Below, one piece after another: positions 17,701 through 26,247 of a stretch of DNA of 64,000 nucleotides. The translations under genes and the position numbers were made by a program. Positions within the stretch are counted from its first letter, which is position 1. Every line of letters begins with the position of its first letter. The notes under the pieces were generated by a model, which ran no database searches, was not told the DNA's origin, and was given only the letters and a program-made list of their open reading frames with translations. The DNA is from Streptosporangium pseudovulgare (GTDB lineage: Bacteria; Actinomycetota; Actinomycetes; Streptosporangiales; Streptosporangiaceae). Where the stretch lies: NCBI RefSeq assembly GCF_014648055.1, contig NZ_BMQJ01000001.1:714741-778740 (forward strand), read 5' to 3'.

Positions 17701-18447
17701 TCAGGGCTTGGAAGCCTTGTAGGAGTGTTTGAGCACCTCTCCCCCGGAGCCCGGGACACCGAGGTCCACGCCGTTCATCCGGACCGAGAAGGCCCCGGCG
17801 TCACCGAAGGTGACCTTCAGCGCCTTCTGTGCCCGCCACACGGACGCCTGCCCGGCCGTCATCCGGCCGGAGAAGAGCCGGTGCCCGGCCGCGTCCTTGA
17901 CGTCGAGCCAGGACGGACGTCTCGCCGTGATCTGGAGGACCACCTCGCCCTGCTTCGGGGCGAGCGCCGCACCGGCCCGGCGCTGGCCGCCGGCCAGCGG
18001 CCGCGCGTGCGCCGAGTGCGGCGCGGCCGACTTCTTGGCCGGGCGGATGTCGGCGGTCGGGGTCTCCTCCCCGCCCATCATCTTCACCACGCCGAACACC
18101 ACGAGGATGGCCAGCGCCACCCCCATGGCCATCGTCCAGTTGGGTGAACGGCGCTCCCGGATGTTGATCGGCTTGTCGGCCTGGAAGACGCTGGCCGCCC
18201 GCACCGGCAGCGGGACGCCCCCGTGCAGCTCGTCGTACTCGTGCACCATGGCCTCGGGATCCAGCCCGAGGACCTTGGAGATGTTGCGTATGTGACCCCG
18301 CGCGTAGAAGTCGCCCCCGCAGTGCGAGAAGTCGTCGCGTTCCATCGCGTGGATCAGTGCCTCGCGCACGCGCGTGCGCGCGCTCAACTGCCCGACGGTC
18401 ATGCCCGCCGTCCGGCGCGCCTCTGCCAGACTGCCGCCAATGCTCAT
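17701..18447 (-). CDS. RodZ-like helix-turn-helix membrane protein
   Basis: Bitopic protein of 248 residues with RodZ architecture: N-terminal Cro/CI-type helix-turn-helix (SLAEARRTAGMTVGQLSART, MERDDFSHCGGDFYARGHIR), one membrane span near residues 103-125, a short basic/Ala linker and a C-terminal DUF4115-like beta domain (VVLQITARRPSWLDVKD). RodZ links MreB to the elongasome in rods; actinobacterial homologs sit between ftsK and rimO as here and their role is less clear. A run of C/G precedes the ATG and supplies a GGGGGG ribosome site. Confidence 0.88.
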   Translation of the reverse strand: MSIGGSLAEARRTAGMTVGQLSARTRVREALIHAMERDDFSHCGGDFYARGHIRNISKVLGLDPEAMVHEYDELHGGVPLPVRAASVFQADKPINIRERRSPNWTMAMGVALAILVVFGVVKMMGGEETPTADIRPAKKSAAPHSAHARPLAGGQRRAGAALAPKQGEVVLQITARRPSWLDVKDAAGHRLFSGRMTAGQASVWRAQKALKVTFGDAGAFSVRMNGVDLGVPGSGGEVLKHSYKASKP

Positions 18448-18532
18448 GCCGCACGCCCCCCAGCCCCCGACGTAGCGTAGTGAGTCATATTCAATCAGTA
18501 ATCGGGGGGACTGTGTATGCCGGGGGGGGTCA

Positions 18533-21073
18533 TCACCCTCTCAAGTCGGCCAGGAGACCCGGCAGGTCGTCGGGTTTGACCAGCACCTCCCTGGCCTTCG
18601 ACCCCTCGCTCGGCCCGACGACGTTGCGGCTCTCCAGCAGGTCCATCAGCCGGCCCGCCTTGGCGAAGCCCACCCGCAGCTTGCGCTGGAGCATGGAGGT
18701 GGAGCCGAACTGGGTGGTGACGATCAGCTCGGCCGCCTGGACCAGCAGTTCGAGGTCGTCGCCGATGTCCTCGTCGATCTCCTTCTTGGCGGTGGCGGCG
18801 GCGGTGACGTCGTCGCGGTACTCGGCCTGCATCTGGGCCTTGCAGTGCGCGACGATCTCGACGATCTCCTTCTCGGAGACGAAGGCGTTCTGCAGCCGCA
18901 TGGGTTTGCTCGCGCCCATCGGCAGGAACAGCGCGTCACCCTGTCCGACGAGTTTCTCGGCGCCGGGCTGGTCGAGGATGACGCGGCTGTCGGCCAGGCT
19001 GGAGGTGGCGAACGCCAGCCGGGACGGCACGTTCGCCTTGATCAGGCCGGTGACGACGTCCACCGACGGCCGCTGGGTGGCGATGACCAGGTGGATTCCG
19101 GCGGCGCGGGCGAGCTGGGTGATGCGGACGATGGAGTCCTCGACGTCGCGCGGGGCGACCATCATCAGGTCGGCGAGCTCGTCCACGATCACCAGCAGGT
19201 ACGGGTAGGGCTGGTAGACCCGCTCGCTGCCGGGCGGCGGCACGAGCTTGCCCGCGCGCACCGCCTTGTTGAAGTCGTCGACGTGCCGGAAGCCGCTGGC
19301 GGCCAGGTCGTCGTAGCGGCGGTCCATTTCGCCCACCACCCACTCCAGGGCCTCGGCGGCCTTCTTGGGGTTGGTGATGATCGGCGTGATGAGGTGCGGG
19401 ATGCCCTCGTAGACGCTCAGCTCGACCCGCTTGGGGTCGACCAGGACCATCCGCACCTCGTCGGGCGTGGCGCGCATCAGGACCGAGGAGATGAGGCCGT
19501 TGACGCAGACCGACTTTCCGGCGCCGGTGGCGCCCGCGATGAGCAGGTGCGGCATCTTGGCCAGGTTGGCCACGATCGTGCGGCCCTCGACGTCCTTGCC
19601 CAGGCCGACGATCATGGGGTGCTCGTCGGCCTGGGCGACCTGGGAGCGCAGGATGTCGCCCAGCGACACGAGGTCCTTGTCGGTGTTGGGGATCTCCACC
19701 CCGATCGCCGACTTGCCGGGGATCGGGCTCAGGATGCGGACGTCGGCCGACTTGACCGCGTAGGCGATGTTCTTGGTGAGCGCGGTGACCTTCTCGACCT
19801 TGACCGCCGGGCCCAGCTCGATCTCGTAGCGCGTCACCGTCGGGCCACGGGTGAACCCGATCACCTGGGCGTCGATGGCGAACTGCTCCAGGACGCTGGT
19901 CAGCGCGTTGACCACGACGGTGTTGGCCTTGGTCTGCGGCTTCGGGGCACTGCCGGGGCGCAGGAGCTGGGTGTCGGGCAGCGTGTACGGGCCCGACTGC
20001 GAGGAGAGCACGAGCTGCTCGACCTTGCGCGGCGCCGGGGTCGGCGCGGGCGGCTCGACCGGCGCGGTCCTGGGCGCGGGCGGCTCCTCCACCAGCCCCG
20101 GCACGATCTCCGGCGAGTGCTCGGCGGCCCGCTCGCCCGTCTCGGTGAGCAGCGGCGTGTCGTACGGCCGGGCGCCCTCGGGCCCCTCCCGGCCCTCCTC
20201 GCCCCCGCCCTCGCGGTCGTCGCGGGACCGCTCGCCGGGCTTCTTGCGCGCCGGGCGTTTGCGCGGCTCGCGGGTCCGGGCCGGGAGGTCCCGGTTGAAG
20301 AGCATGTGCCGGATCTCGGTCAGCCGTTCCGGGACGCGGTGCACCGGGGTGGCGGTGATCACCAGGACGCCGAAGCCCGCCAGGATCAGCAGCAGCGGGA
20401 CGGTGATGAAGGCGGGCAGGATGCTCGCCGGGGGCGCGGAGACGATGAACCCGATCATGCCGCCCGCGGCGGCGACCTTGTCCATGCCGTCGGCGCCGCC
20501 CCCCGACGGGTACGGCGTGCCGTGCGCCACGTGCACGACGCCGAGCAGCCCGGCCACGAGGGCGGACCAGCCGATGCCCATCCGGCCGGTGTCGGCGTTC
20601 TCGTCCGGGTGCCGCAGCAGCCGCCAGGCCAGCAGCGCCACCAGGATCGGCGCCAGCCAGGCGAGCGAGCCGAACGCCCCGCGCATGAAGCCGTTGACGA
20701 TCTCCGAGAACGTCCCGGTGGTCTCCCGCCAGATCAGCGCCGCCAGCACGATCGCCCCGGAGAAGACGGCCAGCCCGAGCCCGTCGCGGCGGTGGACGGG
20801 GTCGAGCTCACGGGCGTTCTGCCCCATGGCCCGCGCCGCGCTGCCGACGGCCCCGGCGAGCAGCATCCAGATCCCCATGAGCAGCTTGCCGAACATGATG
20901 AAGACCCAGCTGATCGGGTCGGGCTGCGAGGGTGCGGACCTGCGGGCGGCGGGCTTCGCCCGCGCGGCGGCCGCCCGCCTGGCGGGGGCCGTACGGGAGG
21001 AGGCGGACCTCGCCCGGCCGGGGCCTCCCTTGGCCGGGGACTTGCCTGAAGGTCGGGACGTACGGGTGGCCAT
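18533..21073 (-). CDS. ftsK: DNA translocase FtsK
   Basis: Septum-associated DNA pump of 846 residues. It has an Ala/Arg/Lys-rich cytoplasmic leader of about 55 residues, four to five membrane segments up to about residue 260, a Pro/Glu/Arg-rich linker, and the RecA-like motor with Walker A GATGAGKSVCVN near residues 510-520, VDPKRVELSVYEG, Walker B VIVDELADLMM, and the winged-helix gamma domain at the end (MLQRKLRVGFAKAGRLMDLL) that reads KOPS sites. Start ATG 21073 gives MATRTSRPSGKSPAKG. No ribosome binding site precedes it; a -10-like hexamer lies 7 nt upstream. Confidence 0.96.
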   Translation of the reverse strand: MATRTSRPSGKSPAKGGPGRARSASSRTAPARRAAAARAKPAARRSAPSQPDPISWVFIMFGKLLMGIWMLLAGAVGSAARAMGQNARELDPVHRRDGLGLAVFSGAIVLAALIWRETTGTFSEIVNGFMRGAFGSLAWLAPILVALLAWRLLRHPDENADTGRMGIGWSALVAGLLGVVHVAHGTPYPSGGGADGMDKVAAAGGMIGFIVSAPPASILPAFITVPLLLILAGFGVLVITATPVHRVPERLTEIRHMLFNRDLPARTREPRKRPARKKPGERSRDDREGGGEEGREGPEGARPYDTPLLTETGERAAEHSPEIVPGLVEEPPAPRTAPVEPPAPTPAPRKVEQLVLSSQSGPYTLPDTQLLRPGSAPKPQTKANTVVVNALTSVLEQFAIDAQVIGFTRGPTVTRYEIELGPAVKVEKVTALTKNIAYAVKSADVRILSPIPGKSAIGVEIPNTDKDLVSLGDILRSQVAQADEHPMIVGLGKDVEGRTIVANLAKMPHLLIAGATGAGKSVCVNGLISSVLMRATPDEVRMVLVDPKRVELSVYEGIPHLITPIITNPKKAAEALEWVVGEMDRRYDDLAASGFRHVDDFNKAVRAGKLVPPPGSERVYQPYPYLLVIVDELADLMMVAPRDVEDSIVRITQLARAAGIHLVIATQRPSVDVVTGLIKANVPSRLAFATSSLADSRVILDQPGAEKLVGQGDALFLPMGASKPMRLQNAFVSEKEIVEIVAHCKAQMQAEYRDDVTAAATAKKEIDEDIGDDLELLVQAAELIVTTQFGSTSMLQRKLRVGFAKAGRLMDLLESRNVVGPSEGSKAREVLVKPDDLPGLLADLRG

Positions 21074-21080
21074 GGTAGCG

Positions 21081-21086
21081 AGGCTA
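21081..21086 (-). promoter_or_regulatory. -10-like hexamer for ftsK, leaderless arrangement
   Basis: On the minus strand TAGCCT (TANNNT class) is followed by 7 nt and then the ftsK ATG. No GGAGG-type site occurs in this gap, consistent with an mRNA that begins at the start codon. Confidence 0.45.
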
Positions 21087-21112
21087 ACGAGCCCGGGGGC
21101 GGATCGCGCGGC

Positions 21113-21200
21113 GGCGCGCCGGGGAGGACCGAAGAAGCCGGGAGGACCGGAGAAGCCGGGGAGGACCGGGGAAGCCGGAGACCGGGGAAGCAGGCAGGCC
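21113..21200. repeat. Tandem repeat of GGAGGACCGGAGAAGCCGG-like units
   Basis: Four to five imperfect units of about 18-20 bp (GGAGGACCGAAGAAGCCGG and variants) fill most of the gap between the ftsK start and the pectate lyase terminator. No open frame of interest is seen. Confidence 0.6.
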
Positions 21201-21213
21201 GGGGAAACCGGAA

Positions 21214-21251
21214 GGCGCCGGGCGGACGGTGGAACCGTTCCGCCCGGCGCC
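21214..21251 (-). terminator. Strong hairpin after pectate lyase gene
   Basis: Arms GGCGCCGGGCGGACGGT and ACCGTTCCGCCCGGCGCC pair over 17 bp with one bulged base and a 3-nt loop. It lies about 20 nt beyond the pectate lyase stop in the transcribed direction. No U-run follows, as usual for GC-rich actinobacterial terminators. Confidence 0.7.
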
Positions 21252-21270
21252 GGGGAGATCCCGGAGGGGA

Positions 21271-22536
21271 TCAGGAGTAGGAGATGTCGGAGGAGGAGTA
21301 GAGGCAGTTCACCCCGTCGGCGCCGCTGCCGGTGTGGCTCGGTTCCCCGCTGGTCACGCCCTTGTACTTGTCGCAGATCACGACCTTGCGGCTGGAGTCG
21401 TCGACGATGCGGATCGAGGAGAACCTGGCGGTGTCGCCGTAGTTGGTGTTGATGCCGGCGATCACCTTGCCCGGGGTCGTCGCCACCACGTTGGAGATGA
21501 CCACGTTGCGCTGGTACTGCTTGGAGCAGTTGCCGCAGGACCGGTAGAGCTTGCCGAAGTTCTCGACCCGGAAGTTCTTTATGTACATCGTGCCCGGGCC
21601 GTTGTGCTGGAAGACCTTGTCGCTGGCGGATCTGGCGCCGCCGCCGTCGATGGTCATCGTCTGGGAGGCGGAGGTGCCCTTGAAGGTGGCGGCGTCCTCG
21701 CCGACGTCCTCCCACCAGACGTTCCTGAGCGTGCAGGTGCCCGTGCAGTGGATGCCGTCGGCCGCGGGCGCGCCGAGGATCACGTTCTGCAGCGTGGCGC
21801 CGTCGGCCAGCTTGAAGATCGGGTCCTGGCCCTCGCCCTGCCCGCCGTCACCGAGGTCGCCGGTGCCGTAGTAGCGCTTCATGCCGCCGTCCATCGAACC
21901 GCTGACGTTGATGGTGGAGCCGACGGCCTGCTGGCCGTTCGGCGAGGGCCAGGAGCCGGTCGGCGGGGTCGTCGGGCCGGTGGTGGGGGTGACCGTGGGG
22001 GTCGGGGAAGGGCCGGGGCCGGAGCCGGCGGGCTTGAGGGTCCACTGCTTGCTCGCCGCCGAGTCGCAGGAGTTCTGCTTGACCGTGCTCCCCTCGGCGT
22101 TGAGGCACTTGGCGCTGCCGGCGTTGACGACCCGGTAGTTCGAGCCGCCGACGGTCAGATCCCAGCCCTGGAAAGCGCTTCCCGAACAGGCCTGCTGAAT
22201 GACGGGTTTGCCCGCCGAGGTACTGGCGCCCTGGATGTCGGCGCACTTGCCGCTGTGCGAGGCGACCAGCTTCTGGCCGCCGGAGGCGGACGAGAGCTGC
22301 CAGATCTGGCTGGCGGCGCCGTTGCACGAGGACTGGGTCAGCGCCGCGCCGTCGGACGCCGAGGCGCCCGTCACGTCGAGGCAGAGTCCGCTGGAGGAGT
22401 TCACCAGCGTGTAGGACCCGGAGGCCGGCGCGGCGGAGGCGGGGAGTTGCAACCCCACCACCGCGCCGACCGCGAGCAACGCCGCGGCGCCCGCCACGAC
22501 GCAAGCCCGGAGCCTGCTGTTCGTCGACACGATCAT
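21271..22536 (-). CDS. Secreted pectate lyase (PL3) with ricin-type carbohydrate-binding domain
   Basis: Extracellular enzyme of 421 residues: Sec signal peptide (about 1-36, cleavage near ASA-AP), a ricin-B/CBM13 domain (about 38-165) with repeated QxW-type elements (QIWQL, QGWDL, KQWTL), a Pro/Thr linker (about 168-195), then a PL3 pectate lyase domain (GIHCTGTCTLRNVWWEDVGE, NGPGTMYIKNFRVENFGKLY, RSCGNCSKQ). PL3 enzymes cleave polygalacturonate by beta-elimination and yield unsaturated oligogalacturonides, which fits the kduI/kduD genes nearby. It is divergent from the symporter gene. Two predicted operators (22585 and 22605) lie 48-85 bp upstream of its start. Confidence 0.93.
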   Translation of the reverse strand: MIVSTNSRLRACVVAGAAALLAVGAVVGLQLPASAAPASGSYTLVNSSSGLCLDVTGASASDGAALTQSSCNGAASQIWQLSSASGGQKLVASHSGKCADIQGASTSAGKPVIQQACSGSAFQGWDLTVGGSNYRVVNAGSAKCLNAEGSTVKQNSCDSAASKQWTLKPAGSGPGPSPTPTVTPTTGPTTPPTGSWPSPNGQQAVGSTINVSGSMDGGMKRYYGTGDLGDGGQGEGQDPIFKLADGATLQNVILGAPAADGIHCTGTCTLRNVWWEDVGEDAATFKGTSASQTMTIDGGGARSASDKVFQHNGPGTMYIKNFRVENFGKLYRSCGNCSKQYQRNVVISNVVATTPGKVIAGINTNYGDTARFSSIRIVDDSSRKVVICDKYKGVTSGEPSHTGSGADGVNCLYSSSDISYS

Positions 22537-22584
22537 CTCCCTTGTGAGCCTGGCTCGTTGAGCCTGTCAGGTGGGCCGAAGGTT

Positions 22585-22621
22585 GTTTCACAACATAGGA
22601 CCACTTCCCGTGGAATGGAAC
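22585..22621. promoter_or_regulatory. Operator pair P1 (pectate lyase side)
   Basis: Two 17-bp sites, GTTTCACAACATAGGAC (22585-22601) and TTCCCGTGGAATGGAAC (22605-22621), start 20 bp apart. Both fit the palindrome GTTCYATGTAATRGAAC, in one or the other orientation, derived from all eight sites of this module. The IclR-family regulator at 24729-25493 is the likely ligand. Confidence 0.65.
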
Positions 22622-22665
22622 AGTCGGAACCGGCCAATCTTCGGGATCGAAGGAAAGCGCATTCC

Positions 22666-22702
22666 GTCCTATGTATTGACATGATGTTTCGTGTAATAGA
22701 AC
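22666..22702. promoter_or_regulatory. Operator pair P2 (symporter side)
   Basis: GTCCTATGTATTGACAT (22666-22682) and GTTTCGTGTAATAGAAC (22686-22702), again 20 bp apart. The first matches the reverse complement of the 22585 site at 13 of 17 positions. The pair ends 33 bp before the symporter start, a position suited to repression. Confidence 0.7.
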
Positions 22703-22735
22703 CTCCTCACCAACGAGGCGTTGGGAGGAGACTTC

Positions 22736-24232
22736 ATGTCCGCACTCGACTGGTCCGTTCTGGGCGCGTACTTCCTGGTCATGGTGGGCATCGGCGTGTG
22801 GTCGAGGAGCCGGATCAGAAGCGTGATCGACTTCTTCACCGCCGGAGGCCGGATCCCCTGGTGGCTGTCCGGCATCTCCCACCACATGTCGGGCTACAGC
22901 GCGGTCATGTTCGTGGCGTTCGCCGCGGTGGCCTACACCTACGGCCTGGCCATGTACGTCTGGTGGGCGCTGACGATCGGCATCGGCGTCGGCATCGGCG
23001 CGTTCCTGTGGGCGGCCCGGTGGAACCGGCTGAGGTCCCGGCACGGCGTCGTCTCACCGCTGGAGTACCTCGCCCGCCGCTACGACCTGCCCACCCAGCA
23101 GGTGCTCGCCTACAGCGGCGCGCTGCTGAAGGTCGTCGACATCGCGGCCAAGTGGGTGGCGATCGCCATCCTGCTCCGGGGCTTCACCGGGATGCCGATC
23201 TTCTGGGGCATCACGATCACCGGCGTCGTCACCCTCGTCTACATCACGGCCGGCGGCCTGTGGGCCGACGTGCTGACCGACTTCGGGCAGTTCGTCATCC
23301 AGGGCGTCGCGGGCGTCGCCATGTTCGTCGCGATCATGAGCCACCTGGACGGCGTGGCGACCCTGTGGACGATGTGGGACAGGCTGCCCCCGGGACACGG
23401 CGACCCGTTCGCCGGGCCGTACACCACGACGTTCTTCCTCGCCCTGCTGTTCATCAAGACCTTCGAGTACAACGGCGGCATGTGGAACCTGGCCCAGCGC
23501 TACATGGCCTCACCCTCGGGCTCGGCGGCCAGGCGGTCGGCGCTGCTGTCCAGCGCGCTGTGGCTCGTCTGGCCGCTGGTGCTGTTCATCCCGATGTTCG
23601 CGGCTCCCCTCATCGTTCCGGGCCTGGCCGACCCCGAGGAGGCCTACGTACGGCTGGCCCAGACCCTGCTGCCGCAGGGCGTGATCGGCCTGGTGCTCGC
23701 CGGCTTCTTCTCGCACACCATGGCCATGGTCGCCTCCGACGCCAACGTGATCTCCTCCGTGATCACCAGGGACATCGCGCCGGCGATCGTCCGCCGGGTG
23801 CGCGACCTGTCGGCGCGGGCGGAGCTGACCTTCGCCCGGGTGACCACGTTCGTCTTCGTGCTGGTGAGCATGACGATCGCGATCGCCACCCAGGGCGAGG
23901 GCGTGGTGCTGAAGATCGTCGTGGACCTGGTCGCGGCCACGATGGGGCCGATCTCCATCCCGCTGATGCTGGGCATGCTCCCCTGGTTCAAGCGGAGCGG
24001 CCCCACCGCCGCGATCGTCTCCTGGGCGGCGGGGCTGGGCGTCTGGGCGTACGTCAAGTGGATCCTGGAGTCCAAGGACACCGCGATGGTGGTCGGGGTG
24101 CCGCTGGCCACGTCGCTGGTCCTCTACGTGGTGGTCGGGCTGCTGAGGCCGGAGAACCGGGCCGACCGCGACGCCCTGGTCGACTCCCTGGGCGACGACA
24201 CCGAGCCGGAGCGGGCCGCCGCGGGCGCCTGA
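22736..24232 (+). CDS. Sodium:solute symporter (SSS family), probable uronate importer
   Basis: Integral membrane protein of 498 residues with about 13 hydrophobic segments and the SSS-family pattern (FFTAGGRIPWWLSGISHHMS at about residues 38-57, and EYLARRYDLPTQQVLAYSGA). ATG 22736 is chosen because GGGAGGAG lies 5 nt upstream. Family members use a sodium gradient to import sugars, sialic acid or other solutes. Its place between a pectate lyase and kdu genes, and the shared operators, suggest import of galacturonate or unsaturated oligogalacturonides. Substrate is inferred from context only. Confidence 0.9.
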   Translation: MSALDWSVLGAYFLVMVGIGVWSRSRIRSVIDFFTAGGRIPWWLSGISHHMSGYSAVMFVAFAAVAYTYGLAMYVWWALTIGIGVGIGAFLWAARWNRLRSRHGVVSPLEYLARRYDLPTQQVLAYSGALLKVVDIAAKWVAIAILLRGFTGMPIFWGITITGVVTLVYITAGGLWADVLTDFGQFVIQGVAGVAMFVAIMSHLDGVATLWTMWDRLPPGHGDPFAGPYTTTFFLALLFIKTFEYNGGMWNLAQRYMASPSGSAARRSALLSSALWLVWPLVLFIPMFAAPLIVPGLADPEEAYVRLAQTLLPQGVIGLVLAGFFSHTMAMVASDANVISSVITRDIAPAIVRRVRDLSARAELTFARVTTFVFVLVSMTIAIATQGEGVVLKIVVDLVAATMGPISIPLMLGMLPWFKRSGPTAAIVSWAAGLGVWAYVKWILESKDTAMVVGVPLATSLVLYVVVGLLRPENRADRDALVDSLGDDTEPERAAAGA

Positions 24233-24334
24233 CCGCGGCGCCGGGGCGGGCCGTACCCGCGCCGGAGACCGCGCGGGCCGCCCCGGACGCCCGATCGCGC
24301 CACCGGGGCGGCCCCGCCGCCTCGCCACGCGGAC

Positions 24335-24390
24335 GGGAGGGCCCGTCGCCGCCCGGTGCCTCACCGGACGGCGGCGGGGCGTTCCCTCCC
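24335..24390. terminator. Possible bidirectional hairpin between convergent symporter and tautomerase genes
   Basis: GGGAGGG...CGCCGCC pairs imperfectly with GGCGGCG...CCCTCCC across a central segment of about 10 nt. It sits between the symporter stop and the convergent tautomerase stop. The stem has internal mismatches, so this is a moderate call. Confidence 0.4.
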
Positions 24391-24398
24391 GCCCGCGC

Positions 24399-24584
24399 CT
24401 ACCTGTCGGACTCCAGGACGCCGCCGTTGGCGACGTCGGACCTCTCGATCTCCGTGAAGACGATGCGCACCGCCTCCGGACGGACCTTGAGGATGTCCAC
24501 GGCGGCCTGGGTCACCGCGCTGACGAACTCCCTGCGCTGGTCGAGGGTGCGGCCCGAGAGCAGTTCGACGGTGATGTTCGGCAT
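24399..24584 (-). CDS. 4-oxalocrotonate tautomerase family protein
   Basis: Small protein of 61 residues starting MPNITVELLSGRTLDQRREF. After Met removal the catalytic Pro1 of the 4-OT superfamily is exposed; the length is standard for the family, which forms hexamers. GGAGG lies 6 nt before the ATG. It has its own promoter region carrying two operators shared with kduI and the pectate lyase, so it should be expressed with the pectin pathway. A role in handling the unsaturated or keto uronate intermediate is plausible; no KdgF gene is in the window. Function is inferred from context. Confidence 0.88.
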   Translation of the reverse strand: MPNITVELLSGRTLDQRREFVSAVTQAAVDILKVRPEAVRIVFTEIERSDVANGGVLESDR

Positions 24585-24605
24585 GCTGAACCTCCACTCC
24601 GATCT

Positions 24606-24642
24606 GTTGCGTTACATGAGAGCACATCCCATTACATGAAAC
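24606..24642. promoter_or_regulatory. Operator pair P3 (tautomerase gene)
   Basis: GTTGCGTTACATGAGAG (24606-24622) and ATCCCATTACATGAAAC (24626-24642), 20 bp apart, both containing RTTACATGA. They lie 22-58 bp upstream of the tautomerase start and immediately downstream of the IclR-type gene. The first has the weaker right arm. Confidence 0.65.
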
Positions 24643-24728
24643 AATATGGAAACGTGCGCACCTGTCCCGCCGGACCGGGCGGAGCGGCGGGTGACCGGGC
24701 GGCGGCGCCGTACGGAGCGGGAAGAGGG

Positions 24729-25493
24729 TCAGCGGGCCCGGGGCGGGTCGGGGGCGCCGAGGGCCTGCGAGACCTCCCGGGCGGCGCTCACCACCTCGGG
24801 GGCGAGCCGCTCGATCTCCTCGCGGCCGAGGTCCATCGCGAGGGCGGAGATGGAGATGCCGCCGAGCACCCGGCCCGTGTGGTCGAGGACCGGGGCGCCG
24901 ACGCACAGCACGCCCGGGAGGTTCTCCTCGTCGTCCAGGGCGTACCCGCGGGCCCGGACCACGGCGAGGTGGGCCAGCAGGTCGTCCGCGGTCACCAGGG
25001 TGTTGGGCGTCCGCCCCGGCAGCCCCGCGCGGGCGCAGATCTCCCGCACCTCCTCCTCCGGGAGCTGCGACAGCACGGCCTTGCCGATGGCGGTGCAGTG
25101 CAGGGGCAGGCTCATGCCGATCCGCGAGGGCATCTGGTACGGCCGGCGGCCCTCCAGCTTGTCGACGTAGACCGCCTCGTCCCCGCTGCGGACGGCGAAG
25201 TGCGTGGTGTAGCCGGTGCGCTCGTGCAGCGCCCGCAGCGCCCCGGCCGCCTGCCGTGCCGGGTCGAAGCGGTTCATGACCCGGCCCGCCAGGGTGAGGA
25301 TCCGGGGGCCGGGCTCGTAGCCCCCGGAACCGTCGGACCGCGCGAAGCCCCACTCGACGAGCGACTGGAGGATACGGTGGACCGTCGACTTCGACACGCC
25401 CGTCACCGCGGCGATGTCGGTCACGCGGTGGTGCTCGGCGATCGCCTCCAGCACCGCCAGCGCCTTGTCAATAGAACTGCCTTCCCTGACCAC
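24729..25493 (-). CDS. IclR-family regulator, probable KdgR-like repressor of the pectin module
   Basis: Regulator of 254 residues: N-terminal winged helix (about 5-65, with VTDIAAVTGVSKSTVHRILQ) and C-terminal IclR effector domain (about 80-245; RIGMSLPLHCTAIGKAVLSQ, VGAPVLDHTGRVLGGISISA). KdgR-type IclR proteins respond to 2-keto-3-deoxygluconate and repress pectin genes. It is the last gene of a kduI-kduD-iclR operon, 16 nt after kduD, so it would be autoregulated through the operator pair upstream of kduI. GTG 25493 is the start. The palindromic sites GTTCYATGTAATRGAAC fit the IclR class of operators. Confidence 0.9.
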   Translation of the reverse strand: MVREGSSIDKALAVLEAIAEHHRVTDIAAVTGVSKSTVHRILQSLVEWGFARSDGSGGYEPGPRILTLAGRVMNRFDPARQAAGALRALHERTGYTTHFAVRSGDEAVYVDKLEGRRPYQMPSRIGMSLPLHCTAIGKAVLSQLPEEEVREICARAGLPGRTPNTLVTADDLLAHLAVVRARGYALDDEENLPGVLCVGAPVLDHTGRVLGGISISALAMDLGREEIERLAPEVVSAAREVSQALGAPDPPRAR

Positions 25494-25509
25494 GCTGCGA
25501 GCCTACTGG

Positions 25510-26247
25510 TCAGCGCGCCAACCAGCCTCCGTCCACCGCCAGCAGATGGCCGTTGACGTAGTCGGACGCGGAGGAGGCGAGGAAGACCGCCGCGCCCACG
25601 AGATCCTCCGGCGCACCCCAGCGGCCCGCCGGGATGCGCCCGGCGATCTCGGCCTCCCGCACCCGGTCCTCGCGCAGCCGCCGGGTGTTCTCCGTCGCGA
25701 TGTAACCGGGGGCGATCGCGTTGACCTGCACGCCGGAGGCGGCCCACTCGCAGGCCAGCGCCCTGGTCAGCCCGGCGACGGCGTGCTTGGAGGCCGTGTA
25801 GCCGGGGACGTTGATCCCGCCCTGGAACGACAGCATCGAGGCGATCATGATGATCTTCCCCGAGCGCCGGGCGAGCATCCCCGCGCCGACCGCCCGGCTG
25901 AGCAGGAAGACCGCGTCGAGGTTGACGTCGAGCACGTCGCGGAAGTCGGCGTAGGAGTGCCCGGCCGCCGGGGCCCGGCGGATGATCCCGGCGTTGTTGA
26001 CCAGCACGTCGACCGGGCCCAGCCGCTCGGCGGCCTCCGGGATCCGCCCCGGGTCGGACAGGTCGAGGATCCAGCGCGTCGCCCGCCGGCCGGTCCTGCG
26101 GACCTCGGCCTCGACCTCGTCCAGGTCGTCGTCCCGCCCGTGCAGCACCAGGTCGGCCCCGGCGGCCGCCAGGCCCACCGCGACCGCCCGGCCGATCCCG
26201 GTCCGGGCGCCGGTGACGAGCGCGGTCCTGCCCTCCAGCGAGAACAT
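25510..26247 (-). CDS. kduD: 2-deoxy-D-gluconate 3-dehydrogenase (KduD-like short-chain dehydrogenase)
   Basis: SDR enzyme of 245 residues. KduD reduces 2,5-diketo-3-deoxygluconate to 2-keto-3-deoxygluconate in pectin breakdown. Seen: cofactor motif TGARTGIGRAVAVG (residues about 12-25), NNAGIIRR, catalytic Ser in IASMLSFQGG, and YTASKHAVAG giving the YxxxK pair; the C-terminus VNGHLLAVDGGWLAR is also typical. Its ATG (26247) overlaps the kduI stop in TGATG. The pairing with kduI is what lifts this above a generic SDR call. Confidence 0.92.
   Translation of the reverse strand: MFSLEGRTALVTGARTGIGRAVAVGLAAAGADLVLHGRDDDLDEVEAEVRRTGRRATRWILDLSDPGRIPEAAERLGPVDVLVNNAGIIRRAPAAGHSYADFRDVLDVNLDAVFLLSRAVGAGMLARRSGKIIMIASMLSFQGGINVPGYTASKHAVAGLTRALACEWAASGVQVNAIAPGYIATENTRRLREDRVREAEIAGRIPAGRWGAPEDLVGAAVFLASSASDYVNGHLLAVDGGWLAR

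Noticed and set aside
18845..21049. Long plus-strand open frame antisense to ftsK.
   Set aside because: Composition is Asp/His/Val/Gly-rich without motifs; ftsK on the other strand is certain.
21229..24639. Long plus-strand open frame across the pectate lyase and symporter genes.
   Set aside because: It is out of phase with both real genes and has no domain.
25462..25478. GTTCTATT (reverse strand) within the first codons of the IclR-type gene resembles half of the pectin operator.
   Set aside because: Only one half-site matches and it has no partner 20 bp away, unlike the eight accepted sites.
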